DNA of 24,689 nt from a virus, in IMG/VR virus record IMGVR_UViG_3300011252_000671, positions 1 through 24,689 of that record; one strand, written 5' to 3'. Below, piece after piece: positions 16,353 through 23,175 of this stretch. Position 1 is the stretch's first letter. Every line of letters starts with the position of its first letter. The position numbers and the translations under genes are program-made. The notes beneath the pieces are model-generated. The model did no database searches and had not been told where the DNA came from. It was given only the letters and a program-made list of their open reading frames with translations.

Positions 16353-16698
16353 AGTCTTTGTCCTCGAGTAAGTTTTGCGCGCGCGCGTGGTTTCTGTGAA
16401 CGTACACCGTGCTGACGGCGATGCCGAGCTCCAGCGCAATCTCTCTCGCGAAGAGGCCCCTTTTCGTCATCTCAACAACCCGATTCATGTTGCCGCGGGC
16501 GCAGGTTCGAACAATCGTGTTTTCCGGATTCCGCAGGTGGCTGAGATGATAGTAGACACCCCCTCGAGACAGGCCCAACTCGGCGGCGATCTCCTCCGCC
16601 CGCAAGCCCTGCCTTCGAAGCTCGCGGACCTCTGGTCCCCTGCCCTCACTTGCGACAACCTTTTTCCGGCTTTTTCTCAGCCTCTTTTTCCGGATCAT
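16234..16698 (-). CDS. Small basic protein with two helix-turn-helix repeats
   Basis: A 154-residue protein whose ATG at 16698 overlaps the helicase stop as ATGA. The first 13 residues are strongly basic. Two similar HTH units follow: LRRQGLRAEEIAAELGLSRG-VYYHLSHL (about 27-55) and MTKRGLFAREIALELGIAVST-VYVHRNH (about 77-104). This resembles tandem resolvase/LuxR-type HTH helices used to bind DNA. Residues 116-154 are encoded in a frame that overlaps the start of the polymerase gene by 119 bases and look unstructured (Arg/Pro/Gly). It may be a transcription regulator or an origin-binding helper of the replication operon; the partner site is unknown. The functional part probably ends near residue 115. 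Confidence 0.75.
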   Translation of the reverse strand: MIRKKRLRKSRKKVVASEGRGPEVRELRRQGLRAEEIAAELGLSRGGVYYHLSHLRNPENTIVRTCARGNMNRVVEMTKRGLFAREIALELGIAVSTVYVHRNHARAQNLLEDKDYGQKAAGYKNRWFPDEAGVRPAGRRLEHPGRVPRPIWMR

Positions 16699-18236
16699 AT
16701 CTCGTACCTGTAGTTGCGCCGACCACCCTCGTACATCGGAGGTTCCACGATGTGGAGGACCCGCTTGGCTCGAGTCACCCCCACGTAGAACACCCGGTGC
16801 TCGGCCTCCATCGTCGCGGTCTCTTCGATCATTTTCGTGACGCCCGTGAACAGGACACAGATGTCGTCCTCGCCGCCCTTCATCGCATGGATGGTGGAGA
16901 CCTTAATGCGAGGGGGCTTGGTCAGGTCCTCCCCGGTACGCTCAATGCGGCGTAGATACTGAGACAGCTGGTCGCCAAGACCCAGAACGTCGAAGACGTC
17001 CCGCTCGATCGCGCCCTCATGCATGCCATACTTCTCCACCAAATCCGAAGCAGACATCCGCTCCTCCTCGAAAATAGTACCGAGGAGCGAGGAGGCTCCA
17101 CGTTTGAGCACGGCCCTCGGACCTTGCTTCGGGAGGCTCTTGTAGAGCACGGCCACCTCCGCGGCGGAGATCGATCCTCCGTCGGCCAACGTCCGCCACA
17201 AAGACAGCGCCGTGATCTTCTCCTCTGAGATCGGCGGCTTTCCCCGCAGGGAGTAATAGTAGCCCATGTCGTGGATGGCCCCGGCCAACCTCGTGGCGAT
17301 GGCGTTGGTGCGGGCCATGACAGTTATCGATCCCTCGGCGAGAGGGACATCAGACAAGCGGTTGTGCCAGCGTACCTCGCCTTTCTCCGGCTTGGGGTGG
17401 TACTCTTTCGGAACCCTGTTCCGAATCCGGTGAACGATACGGTCAGCCAAATTGAACACAGCCTCAGGTAGGCGGTACGACTGCGTTAGAATCCGACGCT
17501 CGTCGCCGTATGAGACAAAGCTTTTTGCCTCCGACCCGCTCCATTCGTGGATGGCTTGGTCATCATCCCCAGCGGTGAAGGTACGCTCGGCGTTGGCCGC
17601 GATCTTCTTTGCCATCTCCCACTGCAGCGGGGTCAAGTCCTGTGCCTCGTCAAGGATAAAAAGCTTGAGTTGAGGTGCCTCGCCCGAATCGACGTATTGC
17701 TGGATCATGTCGACAAAATCGAGCTTGAACATGCGTGTCTTATACAGGGCCATCTGATCTTGTATCTGCCGGCACTTCGCCTGTGACATTTCGAAGGTTT
17801 GGTGAAAGCGCCACTCCTCTTCAATGTCGACCATACGATACCGAGCCCGATCTATGATCGCCATGTATCGACCGCCTTTGTCATGCCCCCATGGCAGCAG
17901 AGTACCCTCGTCAGGTCGGTTGCGGTCGAAGGTGAAAACCTCTCCCAGCATCCGGCCGAGGGCCTCGTAATCGTCGCGCTTCATGACGTCGTCTTTGTTC
18001 AAGCCCAGAGCGCGGAACGCGGTGGAGTGCAGCGTACGCATGTGGTCGAAGTTCTTGCTGTCGACATTCAAACGAACCGTCACTCGGTCCTTGAACTCGT
18101 TGATCGCCTTGCGGGAGAAAGAGCACACCGCGACCTGAGAGGGGTGGGTACCCGCGCTTAGTTCATCCTCCAGTACGTCCATCAGCGCCGTTGTCTTGCC
18201 GCAACCCGGAGGGCCAAAGATTTGTGTCACCGTCAT
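16695..18236 (-). CDS. UvrD/Rep-like superfamily 1 DNA helicase
   Basis: A 513-residue ATP-dependent helicase. Seen motifs in order: Walker A GPPGCGKTT (8-16), Walker B LFILDEAQD (192-200), motif III TFTAGDDDQAIHEWSGS (219-235), motif IV QSYRLP (252-257), motif V VSTIHAMKGGE (446-456) and motif VI RVFYVGVTRAK (481-491). These define the UvrD/PcrA/Rep family, which translocates 3'-5' on single-stranded DNA. It is shorter than cellular UvrD (about 720), with reduced accessory domains. AGGAGA lies 8 bases before ATG 18236, and the gene follows the primase by 11 bases. With no DnaB-type helicase visible, it may serve as replication helicase or in recombination. The HTH gene downstream is coupled by ATGA. 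Confidence 0.95.
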   Translation of the reverse strand: MTVTQIFGPPGCGKTTALMDVLEDELSAGTHPSQVAVCSFSRKAINEFKDRVTVRLNVDSKNFDHMRTLHSTAFRALGLNKDDVMKRDDYEALGRMLGEVFTFDRNRPDEGTLLPWGHDKGGRYMAIIDRARYRMVDIEEEWRFHQTFEMSQAKCRQIQDQMALYKTRMFKLDFVDMIQQYVDSGEAPQLKLFILDEAQDLTPLQWEMAKKIAANAERTFTAGDDDQAIHEWSGSEAKSFVSYGDERRILTQSYRLPEAVFNLADRIVHRIRNRVPKEYHPKPEKGEVRWHNRLSDVPLAEGSITVMARTNAIATRLAGAIHDMGYYYSLRGKPPISEEKITALSLWRTLADGGSISAAEVAVLYKSLPKQGPRAVLKRGASSLLGTIFEEERMSASDLVEKYGMHEGAIERDVFDVLGLGDQLSQYLRRIERTGEDLTKPPRIKVSTIHAMKGGEDDICVLFTGVTKMIEETATMEAEHRVFYVGVTRAKRVLHIVEPPMYEGGRRNYRYEI

Positions 18237-18247
18237 CGTTTTGTCTC

Positions 18248-19780
18248 CTAGAATGGGATGTCATTCTTGACATCTTGGATGGCGTATTCAGCGGGCTCGT
18301 CGTCATATTCCTTGACCCACCAAACCCGGACCTGTGCCCGAGAGCCATCCGACCTGTAGTAATTGATCTTGCCGTGGCACTCCTCGACCCCGGTGACCCG
18401 CTTGAGCTCCTGCTGAATCTTGCCTGACGTGTATTCAGTGAACGCTCTACTGCGCAGGAAGTTCTCAAGGGCGTCCATCTTGAAGTGAATCTTGCCGTCA
18501 CTGAACCACGGCTTCCCGTTGAACACTTCAGCGGACTCCATGGCTTGCACCGATCCGGTGCAGAACTGCTTGAGCAAATCCTCGAATTTACCCTCAAGGG
18601 TCAGTTCGCGCGGCACCTCGATGAAGACCGCTTCCTTCAGCATGCCATTGACGAGGCCCGTCCAATCCTGCTGCTTGATGGTGCTGGGCATAAAGTGAAT
18701 CTGCTCTGTCACCTTTTTCTGCCACTTGGTCTGGTTCACCAGTGACTCCGAGTCTAGCTCGACGCGCTTTCCATTCACATCCATGAAGTAATATGGCGGC
18801 TGGGTCAGGATCACCGTTAGCCCACCGACCGTGGCCTTGCTCTCAGCGTCACCGTTCACACCGAACGGGCAGTTCTTGCAGGCCAGCTTGTCGCAATGAG
18901 ATTTGAATGGCTCGGTGTCGCACGTCGGCCCGTACTCTTTTTTCTCGAGAGACTTCTGCAGATTGACCACCTCCGTGGCCGCGAGAGGTGTGGTAAATAC
19001 CTGCCCGTTGAAGCTCTCCATCTGCATCTTCCAATCGTCCGGCCACTTCCGCTTGCAGTATAGTCCGATCATGAACATGATTAGATTGCGGTTGTCGGAC
19101 ACCGGACCATCTTTCAGGATGTACCGAAGACAGGCGTAACCATCACTGAACCACTCGCGGCTCCCCGAAACCTTCGACATGTCGATCACTGCGGGGCTGC
19201 ATCGTATCGCCTCCACCGCATCGAGAAACTCATCGAGGCTCATGGCCTCTCCGTTCTCGTCGAAGCAGTAGCGTGTTGTGGTGTCCGCGTTGTGGTACGG
19301 CATGTTGATGAAGCTGCCGAGATCACCCCGCTCGGAGAGAATCTCGTCCTGCTTGGGAAATATCTCGCAACCGGAGAAGCCAAGAGAGATAGATATCTCG
19401 GCCAGATACTCACGGATCAACGACGCCGGGTACCAGTCGTCGAGAAACAGATAGACGTGTGCCCCTCCCGACTTTGATCTGCACATCAGCATAGGGAGCT
19501 TGGTCTCCCTGATCTTCTTGTTCAATGCTTTGAGGTCGAGATTGTATGTGTCGATGTCGAGCGCCCCAAACCGAACCATGTTCTGGTCTGTGATCGGCAC
19601 GGCGCCGTAGCCTTGCCCGCCCTGAATGTGCTCTGACACCATGTCCACGGTCATCTGACCACGGATCATCATGCTTTTCGCTTCTGCCTTGCCGCCTCGT
19701 CCTATGCGGCCAACCGTTGTTTTCCCGTGCGCATGCGTCGATCCGTCAAACGCGCGCAGCAGTCGTTCCGCCTGCGTCAT
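18248..19780 (-). CDS. Archaeo-eukaryotic-type primase (AEP, TOTE-like)
   Basis: A 510-residue protein with CGGAGATAAC before ATG 19780. The AEP catalytic core is visible as FGALDIDTY (Asp75, Asp77), SKSGGAHVYLF (Ser104, His108) and CEIFPKQ (138-144), matching the DxD, sxH and third acidic/strand motifs of phage and TOTE-type AEP primases. A later Cys set (C287, C296, C301, C304, with His295) likely binds Zn or an Fe-S cluster. The remaining 200 residues are a helical/beta C-terminal domain of unknown role ending in DVKNDIPF, like the C-terminal tip of SSB. It would synthesise primers for the linked PolA. Primase-polymerase activity is possible but untested. It lies between the SSB-like gene and the helicase gene. 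Confidence 0.88.
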   Translation of the reverse strand: MTQAERLLRAFDGSTHAHGKTTVGRIGRGGKAEAKSMMIRGQMTVDMVSEHIQGGQGYGAVPITDQNMVRFGALDIDTYNLDLKALNKKIRETKLPMLMCRSKSGGAHVYLFLDDWYPASLIREYLAEISISLGFSGCEIFPKQDEILSERGDLGSFINMPYHNADTTTRYCFDENGEAMSLDEFLDAVEAIRCSPAVIDMSKVSGSREWFSDGYACLRYILKDGPVSDNRNLIMFMIGLYCKRKWPDDWKMQMESFNGQVFTTPLAATEVVNLQKSLEKKEYGPTCDTEPFKSHCDKLACKNCPFGVNGDAESKATVGGLTVILTQPPYYFMDVNGKRVELDSESLVNQTKWQKKVTEQIHFMPSTIKQQDWTGLVNGMLKEAVFIEVPRELTLEGKFEDLLKQFCTGSVQAMESAEVFNGKPWFSDGKIHFKMDALENFLRSRAFTEYTSGKIQQELKRVTGVEECHGKINYYRSDGSRAQVRVWWVKEYDDEPAEYAIQDVKNDIPF

Positions 19781-19797
19781 GTTATCTCCGTTCTGGT

Positions 19798-19844
19798 GTG
19801 AGAAAGAACGGCCCGTGTATCATTGCGTGACACACGGGCCGTTC
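19798..19844 (-). terminator. Intrinsic terminator or attenuator between SSB-like and primase genes
   Basis: GAACGGCCCGTGT at 19806-19818 and its perfect complement at 19832-19844 form a 13-pair GC-rich stem with a 13-base loop. Read on the minus strand the stem is followed by TTCTTTCTC, a moderately U-rich tail. It starts 7 bases after the SSB-like stop. As the primase follows in the same direction, partial termination would make upstream proteins more abundant than replication enzymes; it could also act as a 3' mRNA stabiliser. Confidence 0.75.
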
Positions 19845-19851
19845 AAGGTTC

Positions 19852-20646
19852 TTAGAACGGGATGTCGTCCGGAGACATGTCATTGGAGCTACCGCTCGGC
19901 GTGCTCTCTTCCGACGCGGCCTTCACTTCCCCTGCCTCAATCGACTGGCGGAAGGTCTTGGCTTCTTGGTACAGTTCGCGATCCTCGATGAGACCCTCAC
20001 GCTCCACCACCCAGTTGGCCCAGTCACCTTGGTCGTTGCTCTCTTCGACCGAGCGCAACGTCCAGATCGTGGCGTACAAAGGCGGGGTCACCTTTCGACC
20101 ATCCGGAGCGGTCACTTTCTGCATTGCGATCTGGGTCTTCCAACGGCGGCTGACCTTCAGCTGAGTAGACTTCATATCGATCACAGCAGGCTGAGACGAC
20201 CCGTCTTCGTCCACGATCAGGCAGAAATGCTGATCGCTCTTTACGAGTTCGTTGCCGTTGGGCAAGATTTCCTTGGACCCAGACCGGGTGGTCTGCTGAA
20301 GCAGCGGGCTGCTTGCAGGGATTTCTCCACGGAAACCGCCCCCGGCATCTCGAGGTGTGAATTCAAGATACTTCGTGGTCTGGAAGCAAGGGACGACCTT
20401 GATCCCTGTCTCTCCGTTCCAGTATTGACCCGTCACATTGTTGAACGCATCGCCAGACGAAGCGCCATCAATGTACTCCGGCTTCTTCTTGTTAAGCTGC
20501 GGGCTCAGTGCCTGCAGCAGACGAACGAAGGGGATTTGCATCTCGTCAGCGGAGAAGGCAGCACCCTCCCCGGCGTCGAGCATCATATCGTCCATCAGGT
20601 CGGTGGACACGGCGGTGTTCTTTGCTTTTGCAACTGCGGTTGTCAT
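19852..20646 (-). CDS. Putative single-stranded DNA-binding protein
   Basis: A 264-residue protein; I chose ATG 20646, preceded by GGAGAAAATAATC, because residues further upstream in this frame are Arg-rich shadow of the previous gene. It contains FVRLLQALSPQ (40-50), QYWNGETGIKVVPCF (74-88), PNGNELVKS (129-137), STQLKVSRRW (160-169) and WTLRSVEESNDQGDWANW (195-212), which I recognise as a widespread phage family next to replication genes. The last 20 residues are acidic and disordered and end in SPDDIPF, the hallmark tip of bacterial SSB, absent a classical OB-fold signature I can confirm. SSB function is therefore inferred from tail, aromatic content and operon position. Confidence 0.72.
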   Translation of the reverse strand: MTTAVAKAKNTAVSTDLMDDMMLDAGEGAAFSADEMQIPFVRLLQALSPQLNKKKPEYIDGASSGDAFNNVTGQYWNGETGIKVVPCFQTTKYLEFTPRDAGGGFRGEIPASSPLLQQTTRSGSKEILPNGNELVKSDQHFCLIVDEDGSSQPAVIDMKSTQLKVSRRWKTQIAMQKVTAPDGRKVTPPLYATIWTLRSVEESNDQGDWANWVVEREGLIEDRELYQEAKTFRQSIEAGEVKAASEESTPSGSSNDMSPDDIPF

Positions 20647-20648
20647 GA

Positions 20649-21206
20649 TTATTTTCTCCGAATTTCTGCAGCGTTGACGATGTATGCCCCGAACATGTCG
20701 AGGTCGATTGCTTTCCCGTTCTCGAAACGCTCTTTCACGAACGCCTTGAGGGTCATCGGGTGGATCGCAGTCTTGGTCTGCGGGTTGAAACCATCTGCTT
20801 CCAGACGGGCAACGAGATCGCCTGCCTTGTTGTCTTCGCCTCGGCCGAAACTCAGCGACACATCGTTCTTGATGATGTCGTCGAGACCCTCTTGACGAAG
20901 CCATCCATAGGCCTCCTCTTTCCGGTCCCCCGGAATCGAAGCATGCACGATCAGCTTCCTGCTGACGGTCACGCCGTCAACGTCGAGGCGCTCAACGCCC
21001 ATCTCGTCCATCAGTGCAGGGATTTGCTCAGTCGACAGCTTGTGCTTCTGCTGCTTCAGAGCCTTGATGTGCTCCTCCGCGTCCTTGATCTCCCGCTCTA
21101 CGCCGCGGAGATTGCGGACGAGGTGGGACAGTGTCCGCCCCTTGTCCGCATCGACATCGCCCAAGGCTGCGGCGTCGTCGAAAATGTCTTCAAAGATATC
21201 TGTCAC
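20649..21206 (-). CDS. Conserved phage protein of unknown function, coiled-coil N-terminus
   Basis: A 185-residue protein starting at GTG 21206, with GAGGA 8 bases upstream; it is the first gene of the minus-strand replication operon and ends 2 bases before the SSB-like start. Residues about 28-60 form a charged coiled coil (VEREIKDAEEHIKALKQQKH). The following region, IPALMDEMGVERLDVDGVTV, EAYGWLRQEGLDDIIKNDVS, SFGRGED and IHPMTLKAFVKER, is a pattern I recognise as a widespread phage family that sits beside SSB-like genes. The role is not known to me. Its constant partnership with the SSB-like protein suggests work in early replication or recombination, as inference. Confidence 0.8.
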   Translation of the reverse strand: MTDIFEDIFDDAAALGDVDADKGRTLSHLVRNLRGVEREIKDAEEHIKALKQQKHKLSTEQIPALMDEMGVERLDVDGVTVSRKLIVHASIPGDRKEEAYGWLRQEGLDDIIKNDVSLSFGRGEDNKAGDLVARLEADGFNPQTKTAIHPMTLKAFVKERFENGKAIDLDMFGAYIVNAAEIRRK

Positions 21207-21234
21207 AAGTTTTTCCTCTTCAGGTTGGGGGTTG

Positions 21235-21264
21235 ATAACAGGCTGCTTGTTTGCTACCTGTGAC
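21235..21264 (-). promoter_or_regulatory. Possible promoter for the replication operon
   Basis: On the minus strand GTCACA (21264-21259) and TGTTAT (21240-21235) lie 18 bases apart, each matching 4 of 6 sigma70 consensus positions. Transcription would begin about 20 bases before the GTG at 21206 and still include its ribosome binding site. The match is weak, and position in a divergent gap is the main support. Confidence 0.3.
21238..21261. promoter_or_regulatory. Operator-like dyad in the divergent intergenic region
   Basis: Half-sites ACAGGCTGC (21238-21246) and GCTACCTGT (21253-21261) are inverted copies matching at 7 of 9 positions, separated by TTGTTT. The dyad sits between the -10 and -35 of the possible minus-strand promoter and upstream of the SNF2-like gene, where a repressor could control both directions. 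Small phage-encoded DNA-binding proteins are encoded nearby. Confidence 0.4.
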
Positions 21265-21290
21265 CCATCATGTAATTGGAGTGAGTAGAC

Positions 21291-22760
21291 ATGTCAACAG
21301 CAATCGACCCGAAAACATTCAAGACCACGCCCTACCAGCATCAGACGGATGCATTGGTGGAGGGAGCGGATGAAGAGTCTTTCGGTTTTCTCATGGAGAT
21401 GGGGACCGGTAAATCAAAATGCCTGATAGACAACATGGCACATCTTTACTTGAAGGGAAAGGTCGACTTTGCACTCGTGATTGCGCCCAAGGGTGTGTAC
21501 CGAAACTGGGTTTCCAAAGAGATACCCGACCACCTGACCGACAACATCCCGCACCGGGTCATCCGCTGGGTCGCCAATCCGAACAAGGCACAACGCGCCG
21601 AACTCCAGTCCGTCGGCCAGAACTTCGAAGGCCTCACCATCTTCGTGATGAACGTCGAAGCGTTCTCCACACTGAAGGGTAAGAAGGCGGGTGATTGGAT
21701 GTCCGATCGTCTCGGACGAACAGGCATGATCGCCATCGACGAGTCAACCACCATCAAGAATCCCAAGGCAAAGCGGACCAAGTCATTGATGAAGATCGCG
21801 GCAGGGTTCTCTTATCGCCGCATCCTGACCGGATCGCCCGTGACCAAGTCGCCCATGGATATCTACGCGCAGTTCGAGTTCCTCGGACCTCGGCTCTTGG
21901 GCCACGATTCTTTCTACAGTTTTCAGAGCCGCTACGCTGTCATGGTCAAGAGGAGCATGGGTCGACACAGTTTCAACCAGCTGGTCGGCTATCGAAACTT
22001 GGACGAGCTCACCGAACAAGTCGATCGACACAGCTTCCGCGTCCTGAAAAAGGACTGCCTCGATCTGCCGGAGAAAATTTACACCGCGCGATATGTGTCG
22101 ATGACGGACGAGCAACGACGCATGTACGCGCAGATCAAAGAGTACGCCATGACGCTGCTTGAGGATGGGGAACTGGTGTCGGCCCCGCAGGTCATCACGC
22201 AGCTACTTCGCCTGCAGCAGGTGCTGTCTGGGCATCTCAAGACGGACGACGGTGAGATGGTGTACTTCCCCTCCAAGCGCATGGACGCACTGATCGAGGC
22301 GCTCGACGAGCACGACGGCAAGGCGATCATCTGGTCACGCTTCCGGTATGACATCCAGCAGATCGTGCGCGAACTGGAAGCGAAGTTCGGCGAGGGTTGT
22401 GCCGCATCATACTACGGGGACACCCCCGATGACGAGCGCAACGACATTGTCCAGAACTTCCAGAATCCCGATCACCCGCTCCGCTTCTTTGTGGGCAACC
22501 CAGCGACCGCCGGGTACGGACTGACGCTGACCGAAGCAAACCTCTGCGTCTACTACGCGAACGACTTCAACCTCGAAACCCGCATCCAAAGCGAAGACCG
22601 AGCGCACCGCATTGGACAGAAGAACAACGTCACGTATATCGACCTGATCACAGAAGACACAATCGACGAGAAGATCGTGCAGGCGCTCCGTGCTAAGATC
22701 GAGATCGGCGCCAAGGTTTTAGGAGAGGAGGTGCGAGAATGGCTAAACGTCGGGAAGTAA
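21291..22760 (+). CDS. SNF2-like superfamily 2 helicase/translocase
   Basis: A 489-residue ATPase preceded by TTGGAG before ATG 21291. Motifs in order: Q-like YQHQ (15-18), Walker A MEMGTGKS (35-42), Ia VIAPKGVYRNW (63-73), Walker B AIDEST (148-153), motif III LTGSPVT (179-185), motif V GNPATAGYGLTLTEA (402-416) and motif VI SEDRAHRIGQ (435-444). This is the SNF2/SWI2-type core of a double-stranded DNA translocase, in the compact form common in phages. Two RecA-like lobes fill nearly the whole protein, with no nuclease or chromatin-binding domain. It is transcribed away from the replication operon and probably helps fork remodelling or recombination. Its end overlaps the next gene by 22 bases. 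Confidence 0.95.
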   Translation: MSTAIDPKTFKTTPYQHQTDALVEGADEESFGFLMEMGTGKSKCLIDNMAHLYLKGKVDFALVIAPKGVYRNWVSKEIPDHLTDNIPHRVIRWVANPNKAQRAELQSVGQNFEGLTIFVMNVEAFSTLKGKKAGDWMSDRLGRTGMIAIDESTTIKNPKAKRTKSLMKIAAGFSYRRILTGSPVTKSPMDIYAQFEFLGPRLLGHDSFYSFQSRYAVMVKRSMGRHSFNQLVGYRNLDELTEQVDRHSFRVLKKDCLDLPEKIYTARYVSMTDEQRRMYAQIKEYAMTLLEDGELVSAPQVITQLLRLQQVLSGHLKTDDGEMVYFPSKRMDALIEALDEHDGKAIIWSRFRYDIQQIVRELEAKFGEGCAASYYGDTPDDERNDIVQNFQNPDHPLRFFVGNPATAGYGLTLTEANLCVYYANDFNLETRIQSEDRAHRIGQKNNVTYIDLITEDTIDEKIVQALRAKIEIGAKVLGEEVREWLNVGK

Positions 22761-22972
22761 AACCAGTGTACACGGACAAGGTTCAAGAGATCATGCTGCG
22801 TGGAATGCGCGGGCGGGACCGCGCGGCGGCGACCCGCGACCAGTTGGTCTCCGAGGCGGGACTCACACCAGAGGTCGCAGCGGCCTTGGGCCGGGAGCTT
22901 CGGGCCAGCAAAGGGCTTGTTGCGCCCAGCAAGCAAGTAGGGTACAAAAAGCCAACAAGGAAAGAGAGATAA
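22739..22972 (+). CDS. Small basic protein, possibly winged-helix, unknown function
   Basis: A 77-residue protein at ATG 22739 with a strong GGAGG (22727-22731) placed inside the end of the SNF2-like gene. It is very basic at both ends. The centre, RDQLVSEAGLTPEVAAALGREL followed by ASKGLVAPS (split here into residues 34-55 and 56-64), looks like a compact HTH or winged helix, which would suit DNA binding; this is pattern-based inference. It is followed after a single base by the 57-residue ribbon-helix-helix gene, so the three plus-strand genes form one operon. No enzyme motif is present. Confidence 0.72.
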   Translation: MAKRREVKPVYTDKVQEIMLRGMRGRDRAAATRDQLVSEAGLTPEVAAALGRELRASKGLVAPSKQVGYKKPTRKER

Positions 22973-22973
22973 A

Positions 22974-23147
22974 ATGCCTAAGGAACAACTGAAATTTCGA
23001 AACGTCGCTGTTCTTCACGACGACCACGAGCGTCTCCGTCGTCTCGCCAGCCACGATCAACGGTCCATGGCCCGTGAACTCACGGTCTTGATCCGCAATG
23101 CATACCTCGAGACGTTCGATACTGAGGACGTTGAATCAACTGCGTAG
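22974..23147 (+). CDS. 57-residue ribbon-helix-helix (Arc/MetJ-type) DNA-binding protein
   Basis: A short gene from ATG 22974 to TAG 23145-23147, one base after the previous stop, with GGAAAGAGAG upstream. The beginning, LKFRNVAVLHDDHERLRRLA (6-25), fits a beta-strand plus first helix, and DQRSMARELTVLIRNAYLETF (split: 29-38 and 39-49) fits the turn and second helix of the RHH fold, with the usual RS-M-REL pattern. RHH proteins bind operators as dimers through the N-terminal strand. The acidic tail (DTEDVESTA) is extra. It is a good candidate for the repressor acting at a nearby dyad, and could also be an orphan antitoxin-like protein, though no toxin gene is adjacent. Confidence 0.8.
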   Translation: MPKEQLKFRNVAVLHDDHERLRRLASHDQRSMARELTVLIRNAYLETFDTEDVESTA

Positions 23148-23166
23148 GGGCGGGGGATACCCGCCC
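23148..23166 (+). terminator. GC-rich hairpin right after the RHH gene
   Basis: GGGCGGG (23148-23154) and CCCGCCC (23160-23166) form a perfect 7-pair stem with the loop GGATA, beginning immediately after the stop codon. The following bases (AACCCCACC) are not T-rich, so it is weak as an intrinsic terminator but may pause polymerase or protect the 3' end of the SNF2 operon mRNA. Confidence 0.5.
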
Positions 23167-23175
23167 AACCCCACC

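Noticed and set aside
16353-16439. N-terminal extension of the DNA polymerase to a start at 16439
   Set aside because: The 29 extra residues lie over the HTH domain of the upstream gene in another frame, and ATG 16352 has GAGGA at a good spacing.
19966-20895. Plus-strand open frame (309 codons) across the SSB-like and 185-aa genes
   Set aside because: It spans the junction of two well-supported minus-strand genes and shows shadow composition with no recognisable domain.
20647-20904. N-terminal extension of the SSB-like protein to an upstream start at 20904
   Set aside because: The extra 86 residues are Arg/Gln/Pro-rich shadow of the 185-aa gene, while ATG 20646 has a proper GGAGA site.
21247-21276. 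Plus-strand promoter TTGTTT-N18-TGTAAT before the SNF2-like gene
   Set aside because: Transcription would start at about 21283, after the GGAG ribosome binding site at 21278-21281, so the gene would lack its own leader.
22974-23147. Type II toxin-antitoxin system with the RHH protein as antitoxin
   Set aside because: The adjacent 77-aa basic protein shows no RelE/ParE or PIN pattern, and the upstream gene is an SNF2-like helicase.
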